64,000 nucleotides of DNA from Parietichytrium sp. I65-24A (lineage: Eukaryota; Sar; Bigyra; Thraustochytrida; Thraustochytriidae): the NCBI GenBank assembly GCA_012862575.1, contig BLSF01000042.1:62001-126000 (forward strand). Direction: 5' to 3'. A program made the position numbers and the translations under genes. Below are positions 1 to 11,100 of the stretch, in pieces (positions within the stretch are counted from its first letter, which is position 1; the number at the start of each line of letters is the position of its first letter). A model generated the notes under the pieces. It did no database searches. It worked only from the letters and a program-made list of their open reading frames with translations, and was not told where the DNA came from.

Positions 1-3000
1 ATGTCTGCCCAGACATGAAAGAGTGTTGATTTGAACGCTGTTGGCCCGACAAGAAGAACCGGCTCTCGATTTTGCGCAGCGATGAGCACTTCCGCCAAGC
101 ACCTCTTAAACGACTTAGGAATGGTGGGTTTGAGTGTCCCGTTTTCGAGATGGTCCATTAACAAGCTAGAACGGCTCAAGTTTGCATCTCCTATCTTGAC
201 TTCTGGCAGTGAGCAGTATTTGACAAATACGCAGCCACTTTCCTCTCGAATCTCGACTGTCGAAGAAATTTTCTCTGGAATTATACCCAGCGCCTTATCG
301 AGCTCGGATTGTGCCTTGGAGTCGCGAGCTCGGGAACTGAGTAAAGAGTACCCGACTTGGCGCCAAGCGTCTACATCGTTGTTCTGGCTTTTTTCGTACA
401 CCAAGAAAAAGCGCCTCCTCCATTTGATCAACTCACGAAAGGTAATTCGCAGGTCTTTTGAAGTTTTCAGAGACATGTATGCTTGGATCATGAGATCCCT
501 CACCCCTCTGGTGAGTGTCGGAAACGCGCCAGTCCCTTGATTAGCTCTGCTAGGCTTGTCCTTCCTCTTTTCTAAGATCTCATTCAGTTCCTCTCGATCG
601 TAGTCATCCACGATGATCGGGATCAGCCGTGACATTAGAGTTTCGGGTAGCTGGTGTCTTCCAGCAAATTCTCTGCCTGAGGGATTCTGTGTTGCAAAGA
701 AGCGAAAGTCTGGATGGACGTTGAGAACTTTGTCTGAATCGGGTACGGAGAAAGTCTGAGGTTCTTCCAGAAGAGGCGCGAGGTAGCACATAATACTCGG
801 CTCAGCTAGGTTCAACTCATCCGCAAGGAACCAATGACCTTTTTCTATAGCCACGGTCAGTGGTCCATCTTGGAACTTGAGGCCTTTCGTCGATGGTAAA
901 AACATTCCGAAGTAGTCTTGAGCGGTCGTCGTCTCAGTGTTGTTTACTCGATGGAGTGGCCGGTCACAGTATTTTGCCAGTTGAGATATAAGCGCTGTTT
1001 TGCCGACGGCTGGGGGGCCTTCAAGTAAGACCGCAAACCCACATATCTGTGCTAGGTTAGTTTTATTTGCCAATAGCTTGCGACTTCCAACGAGCACCAT
1101 ATCACTTTTACCCTCAAACTCAACATTTTTTGGCCATTTCGTTTCAATCGTACCTTGGTTTTGAGCTTCCAGGGTAAGTTTTGCAACAGCGAATGCGTCT
1201 TCTAGGGTTTTCATATCGAATCTCCAGTGCAGCTTGAATGCGGCGTCCAGGAGGCGTGTGATTTTTCGAAGCGAGGTGGTTGCGGCTTCCGTCATGAAAC
1301 GTTGGCAAGTTTCGAGGACAACACGCGAGTCGCTTGAGGCTGGGTCAAGGCACATGACACTATGTACGTAAGCTGGGAGCTCAGTGTTGCTGAAATCCGG
1401 GACGAAAATAGTCTCAAATCGATTGAAAAGTGCAGGGCTTAGCTCAGAAGTGGTGGACTCTTCAGTTCCGTGCATGGTGGCCACAACTCGAAAAGATGGC
1501 GGAACCTCGATCGGCCCAAAGGAGCCATCGCCCTCAGGCCCGCGCTCAAAAAGTCTCCAGTCAACCGTTTCCTCCAAAAGTGGATTAAGACGCTCCAAAA
1601 CACAGGGATCGGCGTCGTTGATGTTGTTGAGCAAAATCCAACAGCCCTTCTTCACTGCCTGCGTCACCAAACCGTCATGCCAAGTAACAGCTGGGGCATC
1701 TTTATCTTTATCTTTATCTGCAGCTGAAGATGGCCGCTGAGAGCCCACCAGAAGCTGCGCCTCGACCTCCGGCGTGAGATAGGCGCGAATGCACTCTTCT
1801 CCGTGTAGCTCAGCAAGCGCCAAGAGTATGGTAGTTTTCCCGCACCCAACGTCACCAACTAAGAGTAAAGGGACCTGGCGGTCAAGGGCAGAGCGAGCAC
1901 AGGCGAGGATGCGAGCCACTCGTGGAGTGATTGCGACTGGGGCCTTTGGAACGTTGTCTTGGTTCATCTGGGGCTCAATAGGCGAGAGCTGGTCTTCGTC
2001 TAGCACAGCGTTAAAGGCGGCATAAACGATGTCTACGAGCTTTTCCTGAAGTGCTTTGTGCCTCACGTGGTTGGCGTAGATTCTCGCTCCTTCTTTGACT
2101 GTGTCCTCTTTGTCACTTTCCACTGTTATTGTTTTGGCCCACGTCCGCCACAGTGTTCTCTGACCCAGATACAAACCATACGTTTTCACCACATCTCTAG
2201 AGTAAAGGAACCGAACCGCGGTGTTGTGAGCCTGGGCAATAGCTTTTAGCCAGTCAGAATCTGTCTCCATCACTTGTTGTGCTAAATTTTTATCCTTTAT
2301 CTCATTTGCGATGTCCTCCTCCGTTATTGCCTCGGTCAACACGTCTTCCCAGTCCGTTGAAACTGCGTCGAAGGCTGCTAAGGAGGTGTGTCTTAACTTC
2401 CAGCTTTCAGGAAAGCAATCGTTCCAAATGATTTCGCAGGCTTTCTGAGTTCGAAACCTCAGTGCGTAAACGCGCCAAGCGTGTCGTGAAATCACCTCCC
2501 CTGGGTTTTGGCAAAGCTTGTCTTTGTCAGCTCGAGAATGATTGACCACGCGTAAGAGCTCGCGAATCGAGAAAGTCGCGTACTCGCGACGTTCAGGAAA
2601 CTTCCCAGAGCGGACAGTATCTTGAACTTTCTCGTGAAATTCAACTAAAAGTTCAGCGTGGCGCTCAACTGTTTTTCGAGCGTCCCTGCTCGCGTCACTT
2701 GCAAGCTTATGCGAAATGATTTCCTTCATTTCCTCAGTTGGAAGAGGGGCAAACAGAACAGGCACAAAGCGAGAAAGCAGAGCATCTGACATTGTTTCTC
2801 GTTTTCCCTTGAAAAACCCGCTGTTTGGATTTTGAGTCGCAAATAAGCGGAAGTTCTCGTGCCGGTTGATGCTTTTGTGATGGTTATCGGAGCTTGAAGG
2901 ATCCTTATAATTCAGGACTCCGGAATCTAAAGCTTCTTGGATGCATTGTAAAACTTGCTCCTCAGCTAGATTTATCTCGTCCAACAAGAGCCAGTGCCCA

Positions 3001-5837
3001 TCGCGAAACGCAACTGTGAAAGGTTGTTCGCTACTGAGAATCGCGTTTTTCTTCCCCAAGTGAATTTGAAGCAGGAGATTGTCGGGGGTGACTGATCGGC
3101 TCATGTTGAACCGCAGGAGGGTTTTACCAGCCTGGTTAGCGGCCTCTTGGACCGTCGAGCTTTTGCCCACCCCTGTTCCCCCTTCCAGCAAAATCGCCGC
3201 TTTACTTTCAGAAAGGCGTATGACCTTGGCAATGTTCTCTTTCGTTGTTCGAGTTTGCACCATACCGGGAAACTGACCGGGAGCTTTGGAGTTCGACTCA
3301 AGCGCATCTTCCGTACCTTCGTAGTCCTCTGCAAATCCAGACGCATCCTGCTTGGCTGCTTTCTCCAGAACGGATACCATACTCAGAACATATTGACTTT
3401 GGTCGCCAGCAAAGGTGAGATCACCTCTACTTGGCTTGCGCGAGTCGGTCTTTTCCTGGCTTTCGAGCAAATAGCTCAAGCCTGCTGGAGATACTTGCGG
3501 CTGAACCGAGATTTCCTCCTCCGCGCCATATTCTGCCACGATTCCAAGCTCTTTACAAAACCTATTGTATTGCACAGGGTCAAGATTCACCGCAATCCTC
3601 ACCAAACGCGCGGCGCTTCGGCGCTGATCGGAGCTCTCGGAGCAAAGGGTCATCAGCAGCTCTTTCACCAACTTGGCAAGGCAGTTCCGGACAAATGCAC
3701 TTACTCGACTTTGACCGGAAATTTCATTTTCAAGGAAGGAGGCCAAGTGAGCGGCGCGTTTGGAAGAGGACGCCGCACAGTGGCGAAGGATTTTCCCGAC
3801 AAAGTCTTTCGCCAACTTTTCGTCTGCTTTGAGTGACCGAAGCTTGTCAATTATGGTGACGAGATGATGGGTTTCCCAGTTGCTTTCCATGAGGTGGCTC
3901 ATAATGAACTCTGCTTGGATTGCTCTATTCCACAGCGTCTTGGTGCACTCGACACACATCAGACGGAACGAAACCAAGATCAAGTTCTGGAGGACAGGGG
4001 CCTCATATTGATCTTCTCGATCGTACGAGAGCTGCAGGAGATCTTCTGGCAAGCTGCCTGGATTGAGATCCGGTTGTCTGTACTCAATGCAAGCGTGAAG
4101 GAACCGGGCAAGAGCAACTGCAGCGACTTCGGTACCTGTTTCTCTCTCCCTGATATATTGTAAAACTGCTGAAGCAGCGCTCAAACTCACTTCTGCAGCC
4201 AGGGCCATAGCCAAAGGTGCAAGAGATCCGTCGGAGAGACGCTCTGCAACGGTTAGCATCTCGGGAAACAGTTCCACATGGCCTGACAAATTGCTCTTGG
4301 CCATTGCAGCTAGCAAGATTCCCACGTTGCCGATGATCTCAGACTTTTCGTCGTATCCCTTTGCTTGAATGCTGAGATAATTCTCCCGAATAGCCGTCCG
4401 GAAATGCGTCCATCCTTCTTCGTGGTCGAGAGGGATGCAAGTAGAAGACAAGTCGAGGAGTACTGTGAGATCTGGCTTACTCTCAATCCGTCGCTTGGAA
4501 GCTAGCATGCAGTAGAGCACAAATCTTTGCAAATGGCTGTGCTCATCTTTTGAATCGTCTACCATTTCAAACAGATTCGACATGAGCATTGCCATACTCG
4601 GGTTGCCCAAGTGCTCGTAGGCAGATGTGGAGATTTCATTCAATGTCTGGCTGTTGTCCGATACACACAAGAGCTGAAGAACTAGTTGGACCCAGCGCTC
4701 CTCCAGAGCAATCCCGTAGTTACCGCCAAGCAGGTAATCAACTCTCTCGAACAAAGGCTTCAGCAAAACGGGCATTTCAGCCAGGGCTTCTTGCACCTCT
4801 CCAAGCACATTCAAGCTTGACGGGTAGCACTTCTTTTTATCGCGAAATGACTGGCAAAAGGCCTCCAGTTGCGTCTCCAAAGAGGGTGTTTTGGTTGCTG
4901 TGGGGGCCTGTAAAACCAGTAGAAGCATGCGCCCAAGCAAATTTCCAAGGGCCTTGGGAACTCTGTCTCGAGTCGAGAACGTTGCGTCACTCAATGGGAA
5001 CATCACTGTGGAATCGGTCCAGCGAAGCGCTTTAACACTTTCAGTAAGTGCTCTCTGCTTGAGCGGGGCTTTCTGGTCTCCGTGCGTGAGGGTAGCACCC
5101 TCCTTGGGAATGAGTATCTCGCAAAGCTCGGCCTTCTTCTCATTCGAGACTCCTGAGCTAAACTCACATTTTTTCACCAATGGAGGGTAGAGAAGTGCAT
5201 TCCAAAGAATTTTCAAGAATTTTCTTTCCTTGATATCTTCTTCGCGAGAAGCGCTCTCGATCCCAAAACCTAAGCTACTCAAAGGCTTCCCCTCATCCAG
5301 CATGAACGCGATTGTATCACAGGCAAATAGCCAACAGCAATCCATATCCTCGCTCGGGATCTCGATTTCGCCGAATCGTCTCTTGCCTTGCTGGACAAAG
5401 TGCAATGCGTTCAGCACTGGCTCAATGGCCAATTGGGTGAGTTTTTTCAAGAATTTATATTTCATCACGAACAACTTGCATCCCTTCTTTTCGTCCGGAG
5501 ACCATGTCTTTGCTTTCAGACCGTAGAGCCCTGCTGGGAACTCATGCGACATTGACATGCGCTCCAGAATGAATCCAACAAACGAGCCCGCGAGAACGCA
5601 CACTTGAGGATCGATCTTCCAGAAATCACTGCTCGAAAGTTTTTCTTCCAAAAACAATCTTGAATGCAGGACCTGAAGGTTGTCTTCCGTAAAAGACGAG
5701 TGCTTGCGCAACTCTGGAAGAATCTTGGACTTCAGCATGTTCAAGAAATCGACTTTGGATGTTTTTTTCTTCAACAATGAGCTGATCGCCTTTCCGAACT
5801 CGTCACAGATGTCCTGAAATTCTCGTTTGGGTCCCAT
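1..5837 (-). CDS. Giant multi-AAA+ ATPase, midasin/dynein-related (3' end outside window)
   Basis: One open frame runs from an ATG at 5837 to the window edge without a stop, giving at least 1945 residues and no visible intron. The first ~870 residues are probably helical and match no domain I recognise. AAA_5-type modules follow. Module 1 has Walker A GGTGVGKS at about residue 885, Walker B LLLDEIN, sensor ATQNP and LSRF. Module 2 has GDVGCGKTT near 1330, but its Walker B reads ILLNNIN. Module 3 has GPPAVGKT near 1605, with LADELN, ATQNP and MSRL. A degenerate P-loop, GPTAFKST, sits near 1930 at the edge. The ATQNP and DEIN style is that of midasin and dynein-like proteins. The long N-terminal region differs from midasin, so it may be a midasin-like paralogue or an RNF213-type giant protein. 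Family is confident; function is unknown. Confidence 0.85.
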   Translation of the reverse strand, partial: MGPKREFQDICDEFGKAISSLLKKKTSKVDFLNMLKSKILPELRKHSSFTEDNLQVLHSRLFLEEKLSSSDFWKIDPQVCVLAGSFVGFILERMSMSHEFPAGLYGLKAKTWSPDEKKGCKLFVMKYKFLKKLTQLAIEPVLNALHFVQQGKRRFGEIEIPSEDMDCCWLFACDTIAFMLDEGKPLSSLGFGIESASREEDIKERKFLKILWNALLYPPLVKKCEFSSGVSNEKKAELCEILIPKEGATLTHGDQKAPLKQRALTESVKALRWTDSTVMFPLSDATFSTRDRVPKALGNLLGRMLLLVLQAPTATKTPSLETQLEAFCQSFRDKKKCYPSSLNVLGEVQEALAEMPVLLKPLFERVDYLLGGNYGIALEERWVQLVLQLLCVSDNSQTLNEISTSAYEHLGNPSMAMLMSNLFEMVDDSKDEHSHLQRFVLYCMLASKRRIESKPDLTVLLDLSSTCIPLDHEEGWTHFRTAIRENYLSIQAKGYDEKSEIIGNVGILLAAMAKSNLSGHVELFPEMLTVAERLSDGSLAPLAMALAAEVSLSAASAVLQYIRERETGTEVAAVALARFLHACIEYRQPDLNPGSLPEDLLQLSYDREDQYEAPVLQNLILVSFRLMCVECTKTLWNRAIQAEFIMSHLMESNWETHHLVTIIDKLRSLKADEKLAKDFVGKILRHCAASSSKRAAHLASFLENEISGQSRVSAFVRNCLAKLVKELLMTLCSESSDQRRSAARLVRIAVNLDPVQYNRFCKELGIVAEYGAEEEISVQPQVSPAGLSYLLESQEKTDSRKPSRGDLTFAGDQSQYVLSMVSVLEKAAKQDASGFAEDYEGTEDALESNSKAPGQFPGMVQTRTTKENIAKVIRLSESKAAILLEGGTGVGKSSTVQEAANQAGKTLLRFNMSRSVTPDNLLLQIHLGKKNAILSSEQPFTVAFRDGHWLLLDEINLAEEQVLQCIQEALDSGVLNYKDPSSSDNHHKSINRHENFRLFATQNPNSGFFKGKRETMSDALLSRFVPVLFAPLPTEEMKEIISHKLASDASRDARKTVERHAELLVEFHEKVQDTVRSGKFPERREYATFSIRELLRVVNHSRADKDKLCQNPGEVISRHAWRVYALRFRTQKACEIIWNDCFPESWKLRHTSLAAFDAVSTDWEDVLTEAITEEDIANEIKDKNLAQQVMETDSDWLKAIAQAHNTAVRFLYSRDVVKTYGLYLGQRTLWRTWAKTITVESDKEDTVKEGARIYANHVRHKALQEKLVDIVYAAFNAVLDEDQLSPIEPQMNQDNVPKAPVAITPRVARILACARSALDRQVPLLLVGDVGCGKTTILLALAELHGEECIRAYLTPEVEAQLLVGSQRPSSAADKDKDKDAPAVTWHDGLVTQAVKKGCWILLNNINDADPCVLERLNPLLEETVDWRLFERGPEGDGSFGPIEVPPSFRVVATMHGTEESTTSELSPALFNRFETIFVPDFSNTELPAYVHSVMCLDPASSDSRVVLETCQRFMTEAATTSLRKITRLLDAAFKLHWRFDMKTLEDAFAVAKLTLEAQNQGTIETKWPKNVEFEGKSDMVLVGSRKLLANKTNLAQICGFAVLLEGPPAVGKTALISQLAKYCDRPLHRVNNTETTTAQDYFGMFLPSTKGLKFQDGPLTVAIEKGHWFLADELNLAEPSIMCYLAPLLEEPQTFSVPDSDKVLNVHPDFRFFATQNPSGREFAGRHQLPETLMSRLIPIIVDDYDREELNEILEKRKDKPSRANQGTGAFPTLTRGVRDLMIQAYMSLKTSKDLRITFRELIKWRRRFFLVYEKSQNNDVDAWRQVGYSLLSSRARDSKAQSELDKALGIIPEKISSTVEIREESGCVFVKYCSLPEVKIGDANLSRSSLLMDHLENGTLKPTIPKSFKRCLAEVLIAAQNREPVLLVGPTAFKSTLFHVWAD

Positions 5838-6426
5838 GATGCTAAGTGTCGCAATTGCTCGGCTTCGGTTCTTTTTTCCCTCGCTACTTTCTTTCTTCAC
5901 CAGCTCGATCCCTTTCAGGCACAGTCCTTGTCCTGCCCCTTTTCTCGCGCGCTCACCTCTCTCCAAAAGGTCTCCTCTGCCGGTCTTCTCGACCGCTCCC
6001 CCCACGTCTTTCGAAAATCCTCGTTTCACGCCGATGTCCTTTCGTCACAAAGGTCTCTTCCGCCTCGATTGCTTCCTTTCCAACTCCGACTCTTCGAACG
6101 AATTGGATTGGCAATAGATCTGCACGACTGTGGATCATCCGACGCGTCTAAACCACCGGTAGATGCTCAATACTCACTGCCCAGGATTGCCCAGGACTCA
6201 CAAAGATGTCCTTGGGGGGCTTAGGTCTCTTCACGAGGACATCCAGAATCATTATAACGGCGCCTTTTCGTCTCTCCTTGAAGATAGATGCGCTAAAATC
6301 ACTCCGTGCTCTGCCATGATAGTCCCCGAGCACGGACACGTACTACCATCTATGTCTGTCAAGGCACAAGAGCCTCCTGTTCTCAGTATTCTACACCCAT
6401 GTTGACCAATTTGACTTCGATTGTTG

Positions 6427-6790
6427 CTTACTCGCAGTCAGTACTGCGAGTGTACTCACAGTCAGTACACGTATCGACAGTTTGTTTACAACTTTGAAGC
6501 GCCGATACCGGCAGGGGAGAGGGGGAGGTGAAGGCCCGGAGTTGAAAAAGCGATATCTTCACGCAAGCATCCAGGAGGACCAACTGTGAGTGTGCTGCTA
6601 CTGTCCCACCACAACAGCGCCCCCCTCTCTCTGCCCCCTTCTCTCTCTTCTCTCTCTCTCAGGATCTTTCGACAGCATGACATCCTGGCTTACTCGGAAG
6701 ATAAGCTTTCAGGCACCGATACCAAGTATTATTAGCTTTCAGGCACCGACGCCAAGTACTGAGTACTGTGTACACGTACTGAGTACCAGC
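6427..6790. repeat. Cluster of GTAC inverted repeats
   Basis: Repeated pieces of the forms AGTACTGAGTAC and GTACTCACAGTCAGTAC occur here. The 17-mer at 6452-6468 recurs with one mismatch at 27869-27885 and exactly, inverted, at 55916-55932. Confidence 0.7.
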
Positions 6791-7441
6791 ACGCAAGGCA
6801 CAGACAGTTGAAGAACGTTGAAGACAAACAAAACAAACAAAAAGATCTCTTTCTTTCCTCTCAGATCCACTGCGACCGAGTGTCCTCCGGACGACGTCTG
6901 CCGTACCGGTACTCTGTGTGTCTCTTACGTTGAGCGCTACACGTCAGCTCTACCTCTTTCGGAGACCAACTTTCTGACATAAATTGGTTAGGCTTTTCTG
7001 TGATCAAGACAGTGAGCGCTGGGGACGGTTGATTCCATAGGAGATCCCAGGAGACAGACTAATCACTGCGGAAGCGACTCGGCTCGATTTCATAATGACC
7101 AGTAGTATCATGGAAGCACTTTGTTGAATTCTGAAAATCCTTCCTGTGTGGCATCGAATCCGATCATTTACCAATATTCTACCGAGCGCGAATCCTCAAA
7201 ATTCAGATACTGTCAAGAAGAACAAGATCCATTACCGGTACTTTCTTTTCTTTCTTTTTCACTGGGGCCAGCTAGAGGAAATTTCTCTTTTTAGGGTAAA
7301 GGATACTATTGTGGTATTAAGGTTTCGCTAAGCCACATGTTCATCTAGGAGACCCGGATTGGCACCATATTGGACCCCACTATGGCAGCTACAGCTGCTC
7401 GCTGTGTCATCGTACCATGTTTAGATGAAGAAGCAGAGCGA

Positions 7442-7464
7442 GTACTGAGTACCGTACTCAGTAC
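7442..7464. repeat. Perfect 11-bp inverted repeat with 1-nt spacer
   Basis: GTACTGAGTAC at 7442-7452 is followed by one C and then its exact reverse complement, GTACTCAGTAC, at 7454-7464. It could extrude as a hairpin or bind a dimeric factor. It lies in the divergent promoter region. Confidence 0.8.
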
Positions 7465-8122
7465 AGTACCGGTAACGAATACGGTACTGAGAATCAGAAG
7501 AAGTACGTAGTAAATCTGAGCTGTGAGAACTAGTACTTGCCAAGGTAGTTGGTGTACTACCCGTACTAATGCGGCGTTCACGGTAAGGCGCGGAAGAGAT
7601 GGAAGAGGAAGCAATAATTGATTTACAATTAGTTAAGCACCTCACTAAGCAGGGGTTACAGCTGCTCACTGTCGTTCGCTTCCGCTAGAAATTGTCACGG
7701 TTGCAAGCCAATGAAACTTTGTTTTGGTTTTTCGGTCATCGCATTCGCTGTGAAGGCGATCTTTCGTTGGATCGCGAGAAGAAACCGCAACCAAGCTTGG
7801 CGAAACGGCCTGACAATCGGTAACTACTGTTGAAGTTTGGTGACATGGGAAGCGTGCTCCAGGTTCGGCCAGGATAGACGTTAGTGTTCCATTCCGCGCT
7901 GTCAAGCTTCTCGTCGCCAGACGTTGAACAGGTTGATCAGCGCCAACAGGCAAAGTCCAGACAAGGTGGTTCATCGTCTTGAAAGCAGGGAGGAGCGTTC
8001 TGGCTGTGAAGTCATCAATCAACACAGTGCCGCCAGACCTCCTAGGACCAAGAGATCTTGGCCCCGGAAGCGTTGCAAGGCATTTGTTGCAGAAGCAGAG
8101 GCGGCGGTCAAGCGGAGAGAAG

Positions 8123-11100
8123 ATGAAGTTCGTAAAGAGCGCGAGCGAATTGGTGCGCCGCATTGAAGACAACGACGAGGAGGTGTCCTGGACCGAAACT
8201 ATCCCTAAGAGGGTGGATGCAAGCGACTGGCAAGGAATACTTCGCGCGCTAGAGAGGAGCGGGACGCTGAGGGTGCTAAAGCTGGTAAATATTCAAATCC
8301 TCGACAAGGGGTGCGCAGAGTTGTTGTGCAGCTTACCGCCCTCTCTCCACACGCTCGCCATTTGCGCCAGCGGCATCACCAACGAAAGCTGTCGCAACAT
8401 CCAAGAGTTCCTGCAGAAGAAATGGACTCTACAGAAGCTTAGGTAAGTCAGTTTGTCATCTCGCAAATCTTGACAGATATCGGCTAATCTTTTTCTGCAG
8501 CGTTGAGCAAAACAGCATCGATGGTGCGGGCATCCAGAGCATCTTAGAAGGAGCGAAGAAATACAGAACCCTTCAGACTCTCCGATATGATAAAGCAATA
8601 CTCTCCTCGGCTCAAAGAGAGGAGGTTGCGAGAATCTTGAAAGCGTTCCAAGAAAGCCCAACAATTCAAAACACCTCGCCAAGGCCAGTTCAACTAACTT
8701 ATCGCGAGAGGGACGGAGGGGCTTCTTCAGGCCTGAGCTTGAGAGAAATTGAGCGTGTTCTGAAGAACCTAGCGCAATACTCCACCAGTGAAAAGGTTAC
8801 TGTGAGTGACCTCTTTGGCAACGAGTCGTTCATAAAAGCTGCAAGGCGTTTCCTCTCCAAAGGGGCTTTGCCATCAGGCACCAGTGCTAACGCACACGCT
8901 ACGATCAAGGGGCTGGGAATCTCTTGTTCCCTCTTCGCCTTCGTCGCACCGAAGCTTAGCTTGGCTGGCCTGGCCACCCTGCTTCAACACGGGCTACTGT
9001 TGGAGGATGACGCAGTGAGGTTCTCAGCGGCTCAGGTGCTTACTCCTTTGGCAGTAGCTGTGCATGCTGGTAACGTAGGCATCGTGAGAGAACTCCTTCT
9101 TCTCGGAGCAAACCCAAATACGGCGATAAGTTGTGAGGATGCCCCTGTTTCTCTTGCTGAGTTCGCGAGGTTTCTCGGTGAGGATAAAATTGCGGAAATG
9201 CTGAGTGTTGACGTGAGAATCGCCGCTATGTCCCTTTTGCGGGCCACAAAAGCAGGAGACCTCGAAGAAGTGAAGAGAAGTGTTGCAGCTTTTAAAATTC
9301 TTTCCGTTTCGCTGGAAGATGCCGAAAGTCTAACAACGTCAAGGACTATAGATGACAAAATGAGTCTGCTGCATCATGCTACCAACCGGGGCTTTCATGA
9401 AGTCTTGAAGGAGCTGCTTAAGCTATCCCACAAAGGAAGCAAGTTCATAGACTGCAAAAATAACAGCGGGCGGACGCCGCTTCACCTTGCCGCGCTGCGT
9501 GGAGATTTGCTGTCAGCATACGCCCTTCTTGAGATGGGGGCTGCCATTGATGAGCAGGATAATGACCTGCAAACCAGTGCAACTCTTGCCTGTGAGTATG
9601 GCAAGTATGAAATGGCCAAATTTCTTGCACAGAAAGGGGCGAGCTTTTCCGTCTTAGACAAGAACAAAAACACAGCGTTCAAAGTGCTTCTTGATCAAAA
9701 TCAAAGATCTGTTGCCGAGGAGATTATATACATTTTGAAGAGCGTTGATCCTGGAAGGGTTGCTGAACTCCGCTGGAACCAGTGGAGTTGTCACCACCCC
9801 AGGAAGATCCGCGCTTCAGTTCCAGTTATGAAAGGTTCGAGCGTCGAAAAGCTTGTCGAAAGGATCAGATGCGGCGGAGCTGGCGAAGCCTCAAGCGGGC
9901 CGTCTCTGCAAGACTTGACGTCCCTGCTGGGGGAAGAGAGCGTCAATTTTCCGGACCAAGTCATCCTACGAGCCCTCGCATATTTATCCCTTCCACATAT
10001 TGTAGAGGTGAGCGATATTGCAGCCGAGCTACGAGCCTACGATGCACAGTCTGGACCAATGTCCCCTCTTGTCTTGCTTGCTCATGCTCGCTACCAAGAG
10101 CGTGTGGGGGACCAAGAAGCCCAAGTCATGCTTTTACAAAAGTTTCGAGAATTTGAGAAGGATTCAGACTCGTGGCTCTCCCCCACCGAGACAAATTTGC
10201 TCTCCAGAGTTACCAACAGAAACAGAGGGTCGAGGGAAGCCGAGACCGTGCTTTCAAAAGCAGAGGAGCTCAGTGCGACCTGGAAGGAATACGAAGAGTT
10301 GAAAAGTAGACTCACAATCCCGCAGCAGGAGCCGCTAGATGAGCTGATGAAGATGGTCGGTATGGAGGACGTGAAGCAGCTTGCTCTTCGATTCTACACG
10401 GACAGTCTCGCTGACAAGTATATGATCGACAAGGGATTTCCAGAGTCGGTGTCGCCTCGAGTCCTCAATTTTTTGTTTTTAGGGAATCCAGGCACTGGCA
10501 AAACTGTCACAGCAGAGCTGTTTGGTAGGCTTCTCGATCAATCCGGGGCAAGGGCGGGCCACAAATTCATAAAGGTAACTGCTGCCGAGGCATTGAGAAA
10601 GGGGGCCAAGCAATTCGCAGCAGAGGTCGCTAGCCTGACGGGCGGCCGGCCGGGGATCGGACCTCCGGCTGAGAAAGTACTTCGAAGAGGGATGGCTGTG
10701 GAAGTCAAGGATAATTTCGGAAAGCACTTTCCTGGTAAAGTTTCGTTTGTGGACTACGATAAAGAGTTGTACAGCATTGACTACGCTGATGGTACCGTAG
10801 AGGAGAGAGTTGAGCGCAGAAGAATCACGGCCATCAGTGAAAAGAAAAGTGTCGGCGGAGTCCTGTTCGTGGACGAAGCGTACGACCTAGACCCTTTGAA
10901 CAATTCGGAAGGCAGAGCTATCATGAACGAGATCATGTCTGTTGCAGAAGAATTTCGCGATACTGTGACGATCATTTTGGCCGGCTACAAAGAAGACATC
11001 GAGTCCAAATTGGTTCGATTCAATCCGGGAATCGCCTCTCGTTTCCAGCCAGTTCATTTCAGTGACTTTACTGAGCCACAGCTTGGAGAAATTTGGCGCA

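Larger units (their letters stand above)
5838..8122. promoter_or_regulatory. Divergent intergenic region between two AAA genes
   Basis: This 2.3 kb head-to-head gap has no convincing gene. It is rich in GTAC-containing palindromes (6427-6790 and 7440-7490), pyrimidine-rich patches (6600-6660) and short direct repeats of AGCTTTCAGGCACCGA near 6705 and 6735. It probably holds promoters for both flanking genes; that is inferred from position only. Confidence 0.45.

Noticed and set aside
3147-3836. Plus-strand ORF of 229 codons
   Set aside because: It lies wholly antisense to the giant AAA coding frame, which carries conserved motifs; the plus-strand product has no recognisable features.
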